Source of the DNA: Linum tenue | Lineage: Eukaryota; Streptophyta; Magnoliopsida; Malpighiales; Linaceae | DNA length: 64,000 nucleotides | Assembly (NCBI GenBank): GCA_946122785.1 | Contig: CAMGYJ010000010.1 | Coordinates: 35,815,608-35,879,607 of the forward strand | Reading direction: 5' to 3' | Shown here: one piece after another, positions 10,200 to 22,168 of the stretch | Layout of the letters: every line of letters starts with the position of its first letter | Numbering within the stretch: position 1 is the stretch's first letter | Translations under genes and position numbers: made by a program | The notes under the pieces: model-generated | What the model was told of the DNA's origin: nothing | Database searches by the model: none | What the model saw: only the letters and a program-made list of their open reading frames with translations

Positions 10200-13100
10200 T
10201 TAGTACGAAAAAGATATGGATGCAACAATATTATGTAGACATGCACAAGGAACTCTTAATATTACCCTTTGTTGGTCGTCAATGTCAGTAGTACCATCAT
10301 CCTCAGCACTATCCTCCTCTGGTGACTCCGGACAAGTTCTTCTATTGTGTTGCGTTGAACCGCATCTTCTGCAATGTTTTTGTCTCGCCTTAGTTAATGT
10401 TTCTGTCTGGTTTTGGATGTCCATGGCATCACCATCCTCTCCGTCTTGATCGCCATTGTTATTGTCTTCTTCCTCACTCTGTGGGGTTGTCTCTGTAGTA
10501 GTCGGCCTTACATACCCAGGAGGGTGTGGACAAGTGGATTTATAATGAGCCCATTCCCCGCATCTACTACACTGTCTTTGCTCTCCTTTCTTCTTCTTCT
10601 GCTTGTTTTGTTGACCCCCTGAACCTTTATGTTTCACCGGCAATGGATCCAACAACTTCTCTTTTGCCTTCGATCTATGAACATCTGGTATCTCAGTAGT
10701 ACCAATGTGCATCGTGTCTAGCGATTCACATAATGATGAAATTCCTTCACGAGCAAACTTGAAGCAATCACTAGATTTTGCTCCTTTTACGCATAATTGT
10801 AAGCTGGCTTGATGAATAATCCCATACCTGAAAGTCAGCATAGTTTAGTTAATGCAGAATATACATGACAACTACAACTAGAGCTTTTATAAGTATCAAA
10901 ACCATATGAAAACAAGTCGGCTGGAAAGTATAGCTCATGATATCATAATCAAACCTCCCCACCAGCTCAGAATACTCCAAAATGATAGGGATTCTTTAGT
11001 AGAGAAATAAAGTAATAGAGGAAACTTCTCAATTTCTCTGATCAAACTTTTTCTCTGATCAAACTTCCCAATTTCCAGCCAACCTTGTTTATGGTTTTCC
11101 TCAAAGGGGAAACTTCCCAATTGCATTGCCATCATTGCTAGCTAGCTAGCTAGGCTGAAGCTAGCCTCCACAGCCCTGATAATAAGACAATTAATAAGAC
11201 AATTAATTGCTTTATAGAATAATCACAAACCTGAATGTGAAAAGTCGGCCCTCATCGATATTATCTTGTTGCGGTAAACTCTCCAGTGTCTTTGGCTGCT
11301 GTGACCACCTTAACCGTACCAAGTCTTTTGGAAGTTCCAGTATCCCCTCTTCTTTTAGTAGAAAAACCATATGACAGCATGGTATCCCCATATAGTTGTA
11401 ATAATTACAACTACACTCCATGGAAAAGGGGTCAGTTGTGTATTCGACCCGGAAAACCTTCTCTTTGCCAGACATTGTCATCCTGTACGTGCGCTCATTT
11501 GGCGATACCTCTGAATCCATTCTTATGCAATCTCCAGACTTTTCAACCTCATCTCTAAATAAAAAAAATGCCTTTTTTGTGAATAAGGCAGCAGCACTCT
11601 TCTGAAGTTATACTAAGACATTGGACGTAATGCTCCGTTCATGATGAATGGATTCAAAATCAGCGTGTAGCTCAATCTCCCTCATATCTCTACTCCAACG
11701 ATCAAAATTAATAAAAAACTCAAGTAGATTGTTATCATTTTGGATATAATTGGTCAGCTGGGAGTTCATTCCTTCACATCTAGAGGTTGTTGCCAAACCT
11801 GCAAAGAACTTAGAGCCCAAGTATGTATACGCCCATTCAGTTCTTTGGTTAAATAGATTGGAAACCCAATTGTTGTGCTGCAGTGAGCACTCTTCAACCA
11901 ATGATTTCCACTTAGCTTCAAAATCTGATGGTTCCAAGTCAGCTGAAACAAAATACTGCCATCGAGTAACAAAAATAGGAAATTTCTTCAATCTACTAAT
12001 AATGGTCTTGTCTATGTGCCAAGAACACAGACGGTGTTTTGCATCGGGGAATATTTTTTGAATTGCATTGCATAGATTTATCCCCATCCGTAATAACAGT
12101 CTTAGGAGCTACACCGCCCCCCACCCTTCTCTTCAAAGCATCCAAAACCCATACATAATTTTCTTCTTTTTCATTAGCTAGAAAAGCACATCCAAATATG
12201 CAAGTGTTTGAATGGTGGTTCACACCTAAAAGTAAAACCAATAAAATGTTATGAAAAGAAGCAAAATAATAAGAGAAATTGTGACTCTAAACTAATGTTA
12301 TGAACATCCAGCAACACATCCAAACCCCTACTGTATTAGGCTTCTAAAATCAAAAGGAGGTTAATATATTATGAAAAAAATGACATGATTAGTACCTGAA
12401 AAAATGACTAGAGGCATCTTATAAATGTTCCTTTTGTACGTCGCATCAAATGCCAGTAATTCTCCAAAACATGCATAATCAGCCACCGAAATCGAATCTG
12501 CCCAGAACAAGTTAATAAGCCTGTCTTCACCATCTTTCTTTAGTTCAATGACGAATTGTTGGTCGGCACTAAGTTTTGCTTGTAAATAGGCCAGGGCTGT
12601 AGCAGCATCACCTTCACGAATCTGTTCTCTTCGTTCTTTGTCCACATAGTTATATGCATCTTTCCTTGTGAACCCCACCTTCTGATAGCCTCCAGCTTCT
12701 GCAACGGCTATTGAAACGATTTGATGCGTTTTCATGCCTGCAGCTCTTCGAAAATTAATTGCCGCTTTAATTGCATCACTCATACGACGATTCCCTTTCA
12801 TGTAGTGCTTGTACATCTGGGGAATCAGTGCATGAGAGTGTTCGTTATCAAAAGTGTCCACAAACCAATTCGAAGTAGACTTGTCATATCGAACACGCAT
12901 CCTAGCATTGCAGTCAAACCTTATCTCTGCTCTTGGCTCTCTCTTTCGTGCTGTCTGTTTTTTACGCCTTTTTCCCTGACAAGAACATACAAACCAGCGC
13001 CATATCGGGACATTGTCCTTATCTCGACCGATTTCCTCTTTTCTAACATCAAACCCAGTGGCCAGCCCGTAGTCCCTCCAGAAATCATATGCTTCATCTA

Positions 13101-13347
13101 GATCTTTGAATCTGAGTTTCATAATATCTTCTGTCTGTAGAAGTAGTAGATTGGCAAAATCATCTTCCTCAAAATTTGAACTAGTATCCCCGTTTGGAGG
13201 AGTTCCCTGCGCTGCCATGTACTCGGTGTTAGGATCAGAAGAATTGTTGTCATCGTTTGGATGAGGTTCATCCGCTGCCATGTCCTCCTCGGTGTGACGA
13301 TTATTAGCATCATTGGCATCGTTTGGATTAGTTTCCTCCTCTGCCAT
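10200..13347 (-). pseudogene. FAR1/MULE-type transposase of element 1 (three exons, broken)
   Basis: Exon 1 (13347-12396) has an acidic N-terminus, a FAR1/WRKY-GCM1-like DNA-binding region with Cys/His ligands (residues about 80-170) and the start of the MULE domain (FWADSISVADYACFGELLAF, DATYKRNIYKMPLVIFSG). Exon 2 (12225-11231) continues with GVNHHSNTCIFGCAFLANE, ITDGDKSM, HRLCSWHIDK and a SWIM-like cluster ECSCNYYNYMGIPCCHM. Exon 3 (10827-10200) carries two zinc knuckles, CSRCGEWAHYKSTCP and CRRCGSTQHNRRTCP. Two lesions disable it: a 2-bp deletion at about 12069-12070 and a TAA at 11608-11610 where the sister element has a serine codon. The family inserts MULEs through a DDE catalytic core. 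Confidence 0.85.
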
Positions 13348-14227
13348 GTTCGTGAGATGCTTTGTGCAACTCTGAAAATCGCAGCTAACAAGTATTGATT
13401 TCCCTACGCCTCTAGGGATCTCTTACAATATATTAAGGGGTTTGATAAAAAGAGGCCCTCCACGTCAGCCCTCAAGCATTCTCCGCAACTCTCGGTCATC
13501 CGAATTTTAATTTTTAAATTTTTTAAATATTTTCCTCTGTAACCGTTTTCCCGAGGCCTTCTTTGTTCAGTTTTGTAATAAGGCTTCCCGCATTAGAAAT
13601 AAACTGGCCACAATTTTTCTCCTTCCTTTTCTGTTTAATTAAATAGATTTGCCAATCCGATACTCTCTTTTTTTAACATTAGTCAAACCCAGACCGAGGT
13701 CCGTATACATAGTCAGAGAACATAATCTATTCAACTTCATAAAAAAAAAAATAGTCAGAGAACATAATCAATTCACAGGCGAAATTCGACTAGTTTAATA
13801 GAAATTTATGACAGATGTAGTTTCCATGTTCATAACAACTTCTCTTATTATGTTTCATTAAATGAGGGGATAAATGTAGAAGTTCCCTGAGTCCGAATAA
13901 GACTTGCCACAATGAACTTCTACGCTTCTACTTTATTCCTAAAGAGAGAGAGAGGGGTTAAAAAGCCCCTATGTCTCGGCTATTAAACCACACCATTCGA
14001 ATGACAGCCAATACCTCTGCCTAAGCACTTAATTAAATCACAAACTCCCTGTTCCATTCGAAAGTTAGCACAAGTCATTTGCGTTTATAACATCATGGGG
14101 AAGGAAGGGTATAGTTCTTCAATACTCTTTGTAATTACTTTTAACTTATGTTATGTGATTTTGGTGTTTTTGTTCTCCTCGTCCACATGTTGATTTTTTA
14201 TACAATGATATTAGGGAGGAGATCAAT
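13348..14227. promoter_or_regulatory. Divergent intergenic region between transposase and Ulp1-like gene (element 1)
   Basis: About 880 bp separate the two divergent start codons. The sequence is AT-rich with TATA-like stretches on both sides. No specific operator is recognised. The same divergent arrangement in element 2 suggests a shared bidirectional promoter. Confidence 0.4.
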
Positions 14228-17211
14228 ATGGCCAACAATATTTCTCGCGGCCAGTGGACTACACGGCTAACGCGTTCTGCATCAAAGGCTTTGAACTATG
14301 TATCGCCCGCGAAGAAAACTAAACTGGGAGATGATGTGACCCCCCCCCAAGGACGCCGTGCTCGAATGTGATTGTTCTTGACGGTGAATCTGGAGTTGAC
14401 CATTACGAGAAAGATGTGGGAAACAAAAGCAATTTTCCAGCACAACAATTGTCGACGAAGGTATGGTAATCCAAAGTAAACTAGATAACTTAAACCTGGC
14501 AGTTTCACTCCATGATTCCCTCTTCGTGATGTCTATATTATGTTTGGGGTTTGATGGTTCCACCTGTCTTCATAGGATCTCTCTATATGTGGTTGGTTTA
14601 ATCCTTACTTGAATCCTACTGCCATATATGAGAGTTGAGTTTGGGGTTTGATGAGATGGAGGATTAGAAAAGCACACCAGGATTGTTAACTCTCTTAAAA
14701 TCAGTGGGAGAGGTTAGGTCAACAGCTAAATTGCTTCAAAAGCTTTGTTTGTTCTGTTTTTGTTTCAGCTGGTGATGTATGCATACTGAACTTTCTCAGT
14801 ATTGAATGGCTTGAGTTTCATTTGAATGCCACTTAGTAGATCTGCTGTTTAATTGGCCTTACTGGATACTATTATATGTTTCTAGCAATCACTTTGGTTG
14901 CTGTGCAAGTTTACTTGCAATGCTGATGGTGATAGGTTCCCTGTTGAGCAAACGAGGTATATTGGGGGATTTGAAGGTGCATATCAAAGCCTGTTGAATT
15001 CACATCCCACTATTTTTTACTCCTGTTAGATCTATAGATTTCCATCTCAAATTGCTTGCTTATACCGCTATCAAATGTCCTTTCAGTTATTCTTTATTTC
15101 AGCCTACCTGCCTCTGTATGATTTTCTATTACTGCCTCACTAATGGACTTGCCTCACGAGGATAATTATACTTTTTGGGATGTGAATTCAACTACTCATG
15201 TCAACATTTTAACTTCTTCAGTTCTTAGGATCATTATCTCTGTGAATTAATTGCTGGTTGATACAAGGCTACAACTAGATACTTCTTATAATTATGTTTA
15301 TGCTTTTTAACTGTTTGTATCTACATTTTCTAATTAAAAAGATTTGGATCATGCATTTCAGTAGCCATGCCTGTATCTTTGAATTTGATTATGCCTTATT
15401 TTCCCCAATCCCCATCACATGATATTCTTCTAAGTACCTTTTGATGTTTATTGCAAGCTTAGTTATAGTAAACGCTCGCATTTATTTGTCCATTGTTTCA
15501 TATAAAAAGGGCAGATCCTGCTTCTCTGTATCTTGAGTTACAAGCATTGCTATTGGTTTGCCTTAAAGGATTCCATTTTCGGTTCAATCATCCCTCCATT
15601 TCATGTATGAAGAGTATAATCAGTGTTGTTTTAAGTAATTGAAAAAGCCCTTCCACATTGGCGTCCAGTTCTATATATTACATTACTACAGTCTCGAGCA
15701 ATTTTTGGCTTATGAGCAATAGTGGGCATATCATGATAACTTGAAACACATTGCTGTCAACTAATGCCGTTACCCATCATTGTAGGGTACCACCAGGTTT
15801 AAGCTCCCTCAAACCGTAAGCTACAGTGAGGAAGATGTGAAGCTTGCTCACTATATCTTTGCTGAAGATCTTCCACCTGACGAACCCTTGGTCCAAACTA
15901 TGATGGAAGTTTATAGCCGGAAGACATTGTGGAGCTTATGCCCTGACTCATGTGTCCATGCCGATGTAAGTTCTCCTATTATACTACTAATTGGTAATTT
16001 GTTTCACTTTTTTAACTATAGTGTTTATATATTCTGTGTTTATGTTCTGTGGCGCATTAGGTAATTACAGCATTAGCTTGCCACTTGACCCTTGACGAAC
16101 TTTGGAGGGATGCTGATCGTGGAAAACGGGTGTGCTTTCTGCCTACAGAATTCCAGGTATATATCGATTTTACCTTGTAATTCTATTCTAGTTAAGCATA
16201 CTTGGTTACTTTATTAAGCAAGCTCAATGTTGAATTCTTTAATTTTTTCTACGAACAGGACCTTGTCATGAATTGTGGCATGACACCTACTATTGCATTA
16301 GAGGCATTCCGTACAAAATTCCTTTCAAAAGCTCTAAACTGCAGAAAGGTCATGACTTCCCACGCCACGCATATTATCGTGTCCTCAATTTAGTAAGCTG
16401 ATTGTGTGATTTCTCGTATATGTGTAGGTGTGTCTGCCCATGCAAGATACTATGGATGATGGAGGAATTCATTGGTTTTTAGCTATTATTTTAGTGGACA
16501 AGAAACAAGTCCAGATCCTGGATTCGTTTCCATCTCAGGAGCGGAAAACAGTCCGTATGAGTGCGGTGGAAACAATGGTATCTTTAGACTTTTCGCCTAA
16601 AACCAAATATTATATTTGCCCAATAAATTACGTATTCTTGTTTGTAACTTTTGCAGGTTGAATTTATGAACGAATTGTTCAAGGCTTTGCATAAGGAAGT
16701 GAAAACCCTATATGCAGCACCAAAGATTAAGGACTTTTCTTGGTCAACTCCTTCACTTGCAGAGCAACATCACAAGTATGAATGTGTGTTTTTTCTAGCA
16801 TCATTTGAATATAAAATTAACTTTTAGCTTACTTACATAATGTATCTTCTTACATAGGAATGATAGTGGGATTTGGGTGTGCGTCTGGATGATGGGTGCA
16901 GCCTGGGATTCTCACTATGGCATTTGGGTAAGAAATCACATTCCGCCTAGACAACCTCTTTGTATGGTACATTACAAAAATGTCTATGTAGAACAAAGTT
17001 TACTAATACATTATATCTGTTGTTCATACAGCCTTGTGATGATAGGAGGAGAATGCAGGTGGCTCTGTACATTGTCAAAGAGCCAACAAATTACATAAGG
17101 CACAAAGTCCTCAAGAAAGCAATTGCAAATGCGCCAAGGTTTAAAGCTCAGAAACTTGAATACGAAGAAGCAAGCAATAAGAAGGCAAACAAGGGGTTAA
17201 GAGATACCTAG
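14228..17211 (+). CDS. Ulp1-like (peptidase C48-like) protein of element 1, eight exons, one frameshift
   Basis: Exons read by GT/AG and by match to the sister gene: 14228-14460, 15786-15965, 16061-16156, 16259-16348, 16428-16577, 16657-16775, 16858-16927 and 17032-17211. The N-terminus is basic and probably unstructured. The protease-like fold has the catalytic His in GGIHWFLAIILVDKK, a following Asp in QILDSFPS, and the nucleophile region as NDSGIWVCVWM, where canonical Ulp1 has D-C-G. Serine therefore replaces the expected cysteine. The C-terminus is helical and charged (RRRMQVALYIVKEPTNYIRH). In exon 1 a run of nine C at 14340-14348 puts the frame out by one; ten C would keep it open. The family normally cleaves SUMO-like conjugates and is often carried by plant MULEs. 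Confidence 0.75.
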
Positions 17212-17800
17212 TGTGCTCCAGATTTTCATCATTCATTTCCTTTTATCCTAAATTTTGAACTTGTTTATGGTATTGTTTGGAGACAGTTCCTTGCATTGGC
17301 AGATTGACAATGTTTGAAATTACATTTTCACTTGTTGCGGATTTTTGTGATAGTGATACATTTCATTTGTGAGGTGAATGTTAGATTGACAATTTCGAAT
17401 CGAACTCGTCCTATTTAATCTTTTCGACCTGTTTCGAAACAGATATTGTCTAGTCTGTAGATGGGGCAAGACGAGCATGAGTACTCCCCTCTACTTAACT
17501 CACTCTGATTCGACCCAATGTTGACTTGTATGATCTAATCATAAGCTTAAGATTGATAGCATGCAATGCTATTTGGAGAAACTATTTGAGTTTACCAACA
17601 CCGTGCATCAAATAAACCTGATATAGGACAATCCAATCCAACCAAGCTGCTAATAACCCTCAGTTTCAACTTTCAATTGAGTTTTCAGTATAGAGAATTT
17701 CTCCAGGCGTAATTTATGAAACCATCATTGGATCAATCAGCTAAGAATTTTATTTTGTCCTAACAATATAATGTATAAAATGGTGGCAAGTAAACCCTAT
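17212..17800. other. no gene recognised; 3' flank of the Ulp1-like gene
   Basis: AT-rich DNA without a recognisable repeat or exon. Confidence 0.5.
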
Positions 17801-17801
17801 C

Positions 17802-18180
17802 TTAGAAATGAAAAAAAGAACCTCTCTTTTCCACACAACACAAATGCACCAGCACCAGACAATACGCTTCAATCTCCCCACAACTCCCATACTTTAGAAC
17901 TCGGGCTTCAATAGTCTCTAGCAGGTCGGGCCAACTCCCTGGAAACACAACTCCATCGCACAGCAGAGTAAAAACAACTTCCTGCATATAAACACACTGA
18001 AAAAACAGATGACTACGAGACTCCTTTGTTGCTCCACAAAGCACACAGGTACTATCATTGATAACACCCCACCTTTTGACCTTATCTCTTGTATCAATTC
18101 TATCAATGATAATCAACCAAACCTGCACACTGTTTCGAGGCAATAACCACTTCCCCCCGGGTTTCCATCACTTGAACACA
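17802..18180 (-). pseudogene. LINE reverse-transcriptase C-terminal zinc-binding (zf-RVT) fragment
   Basis: On the minus strand the frame encodes GGKWLLPRNSVQVWLIIIDR, then IDTRDKVKRWGVINDSTCVL and CGATKESRSHLFFQCVYMQE. This is the CX2C...HLFF-C zinc-binding module found downstream of reverse transcriptase in plant L1-like LINEs. Only this C-terminal piece remains. It is nested inside MULE element 1 between the Ulp1-like gene and the right terminal repeat. Confidence 0.75.
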
Positions 18181-18580
18181 TCTGACTGCACAAGAAAAAC
18201 AAGAGCATGATATTCTTAGAAGAGAATGAAACATAACATCAAATGGCTTCCTTAAGCAGCCAACAGAAAAGAACAACTAGCAATTGGAAACACAAAGAAA
18301 ATTATTAGAGACGTACAACAAAGGTTGCTGAACCTAAAAGGGGTAAAAAAGAAACGAAAGAGAATCCACCTGACCAGTGGCTCATAAGAAGAATGATACA
18401 ATATCAATAACACAAAGCTGAATGAGACCCACTATCAATTACCACTGGACTCGCCAATCGGCTATATGAAATTATGATTACTCAAGCAATTATAACACAA
18501 GACTGCTCCAGTTCGATAAGATCAACAGCATAGCAAATCAACACTCAACGCATCGCCACAAACTAAAATGGTTTCGGTAA
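18181..18580. other. no gene recognised
   Basis: AT-rich sequence between the LINE fragment and the captured gene at the right end of element 1; nothing identifiable. Confidence 0.4.
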
Positions 18581-18599
18581 ATTCCCTCGGCGTCGAGCT

Positions 18600-19325
18600 C
18601 GATTGCATTGGGCATGTACCCAGAAAGCTAAATAGATTATCTAACTGATTAGCCGCCGGCGGAGGGACGATTCTCCGATTGGGAATGATTCAAAAGAAGC
18701 AGCGGTTTTCACTTGAATGGAGCTGGGGGAAACCCTTTTTGAGAGAGAGGGTCAGAGAAATTCTCACCGGAAAACAAGAAGGAATCAGCTCAGACGATAT
18801 AGCTTCGATGGAGTAAACAACGACGACGAGATCTTCTTTTACTCGTCCCTCCCTAATAGCCGCCAATGCCATAAACCGGCGAGAACGATCAAAATCTTCT
18901 TCATCACCATCTTCGTTTCAATTTCATTGCCGCACCCATTTCCTCTCCAGTGCGCGATCTCGAACGTCGACGATAGCGCGACTATGTCCCCTTTCAATTC
19001 GTTCAAATCCCTAACTTTAAAGGAGAGGCTCGAACTGTATCCTCCGAATTCCGCCCAGGCGCTGATTTCCCCCAACCTCTTGGCGTGCCTCCCGTCGATT
19101 ACACCCGATTGGACAGCCAGCTCGAAGAAGTAGTGGAAGTGGAAGTGGGAGGATGGAGAGGATCACTTCCTGTTGGGAGTGGAAGTGGGAGGAGCGGGAG
19201 CCACGACGGAGGGAATTCAGGATGGAAATGCCTTCCAGCCGAGGCCGACGCTGGACTCGAAGCTCTTGAGGCGGTTGGGTAGAATTAGGGTTTCGGGGAG
19301 GATCGTGGAGGAGAGGATGATCTGG
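18600..19325 (-). pseudogene. Captured fragment of a possible PEX11-like peroxin gene
   Basis: Read on the minus strand from the right terminal repeat inward, broken frames encode AQIILSSTILPETLILPNRL, then KSFESSVGLGWKAFPS, later ISAWAEFGGYSSSLSFKVRD followed by LNELKGDIVALSSTFEIAHW, and finally MALAAIREGRV. The order (leucine-rich start, RLKSFESSVGLGWKAF, ...GEISAWAEFGGY..., DGLMALA-like) resembles PEX11-type peroxisome-proliferation proteins, but this is a judgement from memory. Several frameshifts and stops make it a pseudogene. Its beginning overlaps the inner edge of the right terminal repeat. Confidence 0.4.
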
Positions 19326-19334
19326 GCGGAATCA

Positions 19335-19368
19335 ATATGAAGGTGGAGGGACAGTCGGGACGAAGAAG

Positions 19369-19399
<31 letters not shown>

Positions 19400-19704
19400 G
19401 AATTAGGGATGGTCTGTGGATGGAGGGTGTCCTTTAGTTCTCTAGGGACGTGGGTTTGGTTGGGTATTGGGGTTGGTTAATTGAATCAAAAGATCAATCC
19501 AAAAAATCACTTCACCCACCCAAACCAATTAATTAGACTAAATTGCAAACATTTATATCTTGTAAGAGGGTTTTGGTAATTATTGTTATAATTAATAAGT
19601 GATTTAACGACGAAAAATCAAGAGCCGTTGAGATCACACGTACGGTGAAAGATCACCCTGGGTATGCGGTACCCCGGATTTTACCCGGGGTACCGTAGAA
19701 GGCA
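19335..19704 (-). repeat. Right terminal inverted repeat of MULE element 1
   Basis: This is the inverted copy of 1281-1640 and ends GGGGTACCGTAGAA. It is followed by GGCACC and an (AT)n-like run (19711-19728) that leads straight into the left end of element 2. Confidence 0.85.
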
Positions 19705-19733
19705 CCATATATATATAATATGGGCAGTTCTAC

Positions 19734-20470
19734 GGTGCCCAGGGCAAAATCCGGGGTACGGGTAACCAGGGGAAGGAAAATTACCAAAAGCATCACGAAG
19801 CGTTTAAGCGTTTTTCATTGGACTTCAACCTAACTGTACCCGATTTAATTATATCGATTAAGAGGTTAAACCCTATGGATACGACCCGCCGCCCTAACCA
19901 ATTTCTAGTCCCTCATTCGTCTTGGAGGGGATGTCCCCTCTTAGTTCGAAGTTCGAACATAATCCTTTTATCATCGTTTCTGAAATCTGAAATCCTTTTT
20001 ATCATTTGATCGACATTCGATTTAGCTCCCAATCCAATATCAAATCCCCAACATCATCATGTTTTGAACCCCAAATCTATGTATCCACGTTCGAAGAGAA
20101 GATCCCTTTTCAATCTAAAATCCCCACGTAATCATCATTTTGAAACACAAATCCTTGTATCCACAATCGACGTTTTGTTCTTCGCCATTTTATTTCTGAC
20201 CGGAATCAAAAATCACCGCATAATCATCGTTTCCTTGTATCCACAATCGACTTTTTGTTCTTCGCCATTATATTTCCGACCGGAATTTACACAAATTCAA
20301 GATGAAATAAGCAACACAGTCTTCGACCTAATTGAGGAAGAAGATGAAGAAGACATGATTTGATTCGAATCGGATGGAGAGGTCGCCTTAACTTGTGTTT
20401 ATGTATTAACGGTGCGTTTAGGATAAAGTCTAGTTGGGCTTTTAAATTCCCTTCAAAAGTGGGCTTGTGT
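19734..20470 (+). repeat. Left terminal inverted region of MULE element 2
   Basis: It aligns discontinuously with the reverse complement of about 34360-35243. The outer 40 bp and the block at 20320-20420 are the best conserved. Intervening sequence differs by indels, so the ends have diverged for some time. Short open frames here have no family resemblance. Confidence 0.75.
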
Positions 20471-20615
20471 ACATGATCCGGATTGTGAAGAGGTTGGGCT
20501 TTTATTTACATCTGCGCCTGCTTCTGCTTCTGCTTCTAAATCCTGATCATGTCTTGCGTTCACGCAATTTAAACACAATTATGTGTTCTATCTTTTTTTT
20601 GGGATTCGGTAAATG

Positions 20616-21780
20616 GTAGCGTGTCTCTTTACACATTTATCGGTACGAGGTAAAAAACAATCCGGCCAATTTAACTCTTTATTAATTGCCCATATTCCAC
20701 TCTCTCACTGTTTGCCCCTCTTGACATAACAAACCTCTTGTAGACTAATTAGAGGCTTGTGGTTGGATACTTAGTGAGGACATTTTTTAAATTTATGTTT
20801 TGAAACGAAAGTTAGAATTTCACTTTTGAAGTACTTGTGTACTTTACTTGGGCAAGTATTTTCAAAATGTAAAATTTTATCAGCGTATAGGTATGCGATT
20901 ATTGTATAAGGTGTTTATGGTTAAGTTAATGATTACTGACTAGTTAGTGTATTAGGTTGTTGATGGTTTAGAGTATATGGTATATGGGATGGTTTAGAGT
21001 ATATGGTATATGGTATATTGTTTAGAGTATATGGTATATGGGATGGTTTATAAGGTGTTGAATTGTTGATGGTCCAGAGCATATTGTATTGATTGATTCG
21101 GCTGAGGGTAGGTGTTGTTTTATTTTTCTCGATTTTATATTGTCTTAACATCTTCTTATAAATGCTAATCATGCCTTATTATCAGGAAATTAAGACATAA
21201 TTATTGTAGCGTGTCTCTTTACACATTTATCGGTACGAGATAAAATGATTTGGTGTGTGCAAAGTAGGTTCTCATTAACGATTTTGCCATGTTGGTTATC
21301 CCGCCCATTAGCGATTCGCCACATATGGAATCAAAATTAGTTAGAGTTCTTAACTTCATCTTTCTTCATTTATTCTTTGACTTGAACCAACATGTCTTTG
21401 CTCCGAAGGATTTTGGGTGGTAGTGGCGTGCTAAAGACAATCCGTCCAATTTAACTCTTCGTTAATTCCCCCTTTTCTTTTCTTTTTTGGTAGAATAATT
21501 ACCCATTTTCCACTCTCTCAGTCCCCGCCGAAGTTGAAACAATCCCCTGTGATATATTTATCGTTCATTTTAACCCTTCACTTAATAAGAAAGCGAAATT
21601 ATGCAAGATGGTCATCAATGTGATGTAGCTTAATTGGTTAATTGTCTGTTATTTGCTTATTCAATAAAGTAGAGGTTTGTGGTTCGATACTTAGTGAGTA
21701 TCAATTTTTAATTTATGTTTTGAAAAGCAAGTTATAATTTTAATTTATCAGCGTATAGGTATACGATATTGTATAAGGTG
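20616..21780. repeat. Internal duplicated segments in element 2
   Basis: The string GCGTGTCTCTTTACACATTT with ATCGGTACGAG occurs at about 20618 and 21210. A longer block (AATCCGNCCAATTTAACTCT, the GTGG-TT-GATACTTAGTGAG stretch, TTTATCAGCGTATAGGTAT, ATTGTATAAGGTGTT) occurs at about 20660-20930 and 21430-21780. No protein is evident. Confidence 0.7.
21612..21702 (+). ncRNA. tRNA-like (SINE-type) A/B-box sequence
   Basis: The sequence TGTAGCTTAATTGGTTAA resembles a pol III A box in a tRNA D-arm, and GTGGTTCGATACTTAG about 45 bp later resembles a B box/T-arm. The spacing fits a tRNA, but I cannot draw a clean cloverleaf. It is more likely tRNA-derived repeat DNA than a working tRNA. Confidence 0.3.
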
Positions 21781-21990
21781 TTGATGGTTTAGAGTACATG
21801 GTATTGGGTTAGTGTATTGATCATCTCCATCCCTAAAATACGATATTGTATAAGGTGTTGATGGTTTAGAGTATATGGTATTGGGTTAGTGTATTGATCA
21901 TCTCCATCCCTAAAATACGATATTGTATAAGGTGTTGATGGTTTAGAGTATATGGTATTGGGTTAGTGTATTGATCATCTTCATCCCTAA
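21757..21990. repeat. Three tandem copies of a 77-78-bp unit
   Basis: The unit ACGATATTGTATAAGGTGTT, GATGGTTTAGAGTATATGG, TATTGGGTTAGTGTATTGAT, CATCTCCATCCCTAAAAT repeats three times. The last part of the unit is the outer end of the MITE family found at 21976. Confidence 0.85.
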
Positions 21991-22168
21991 AATTGAACAA
22001 CAATTTCTAAACGAGGTCCCTACCGCCACATCATCAATTTTAGCAATTCATCACTTAACAATTTCTATTCATCTACATCCCTAAATTATGCTAGCAATTG
22101 CCAAGGTGGGTTCCATTTTATATTTCAAAGGAAACACTTATTATAAATTGAAAGTTGGGGATGGAGAT
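21976..22168. mobile_element. MITE with ATCTCCATCCC-type ends
   Basis: The left end is ATCATCTTCATCCCTAAAAT and the right end GGGGATGGAGATAG, forming imperfect terminal inverted repeats. The interior CCACATCATCAATTTTAGCA recurs in the larger relative at 24490-24841. Target duplications are unclear. Confidence 0.55.

Larger units (their letters stand above)
1279..19704. mobile_element. Large Mutator-like element 1 (MULE carrying transposase, Ulp1-like gene and host gene fragments)
   Basis: The ends are inverted copies of each other: about 1281-1640 matches the reverse complement of about 19335-19704. The shared sequence starts TTCTACGGTACCCCGGGT and continues through a block with ATCTCAACGGCTCT and AATTGGTTTGGGTGGGTG. 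Between them lie a MULE transposase pseudogene, a Ulp1-like gene and several host gene fragments. MULEs normally make 9-11 bp target duplications; here both ends sit in AT repeats, so no duplication can be assigned. At about 18.4 kb it is very large for a MULE, and nested insertions may contribute. Confidence 0.75.

Noticed and set aside
19711..19728. Target-site duplication of the large MULEs
   Set aside because: The flanks are AT dinucleotides, so any match is uninformative and no duplication can be assigned.
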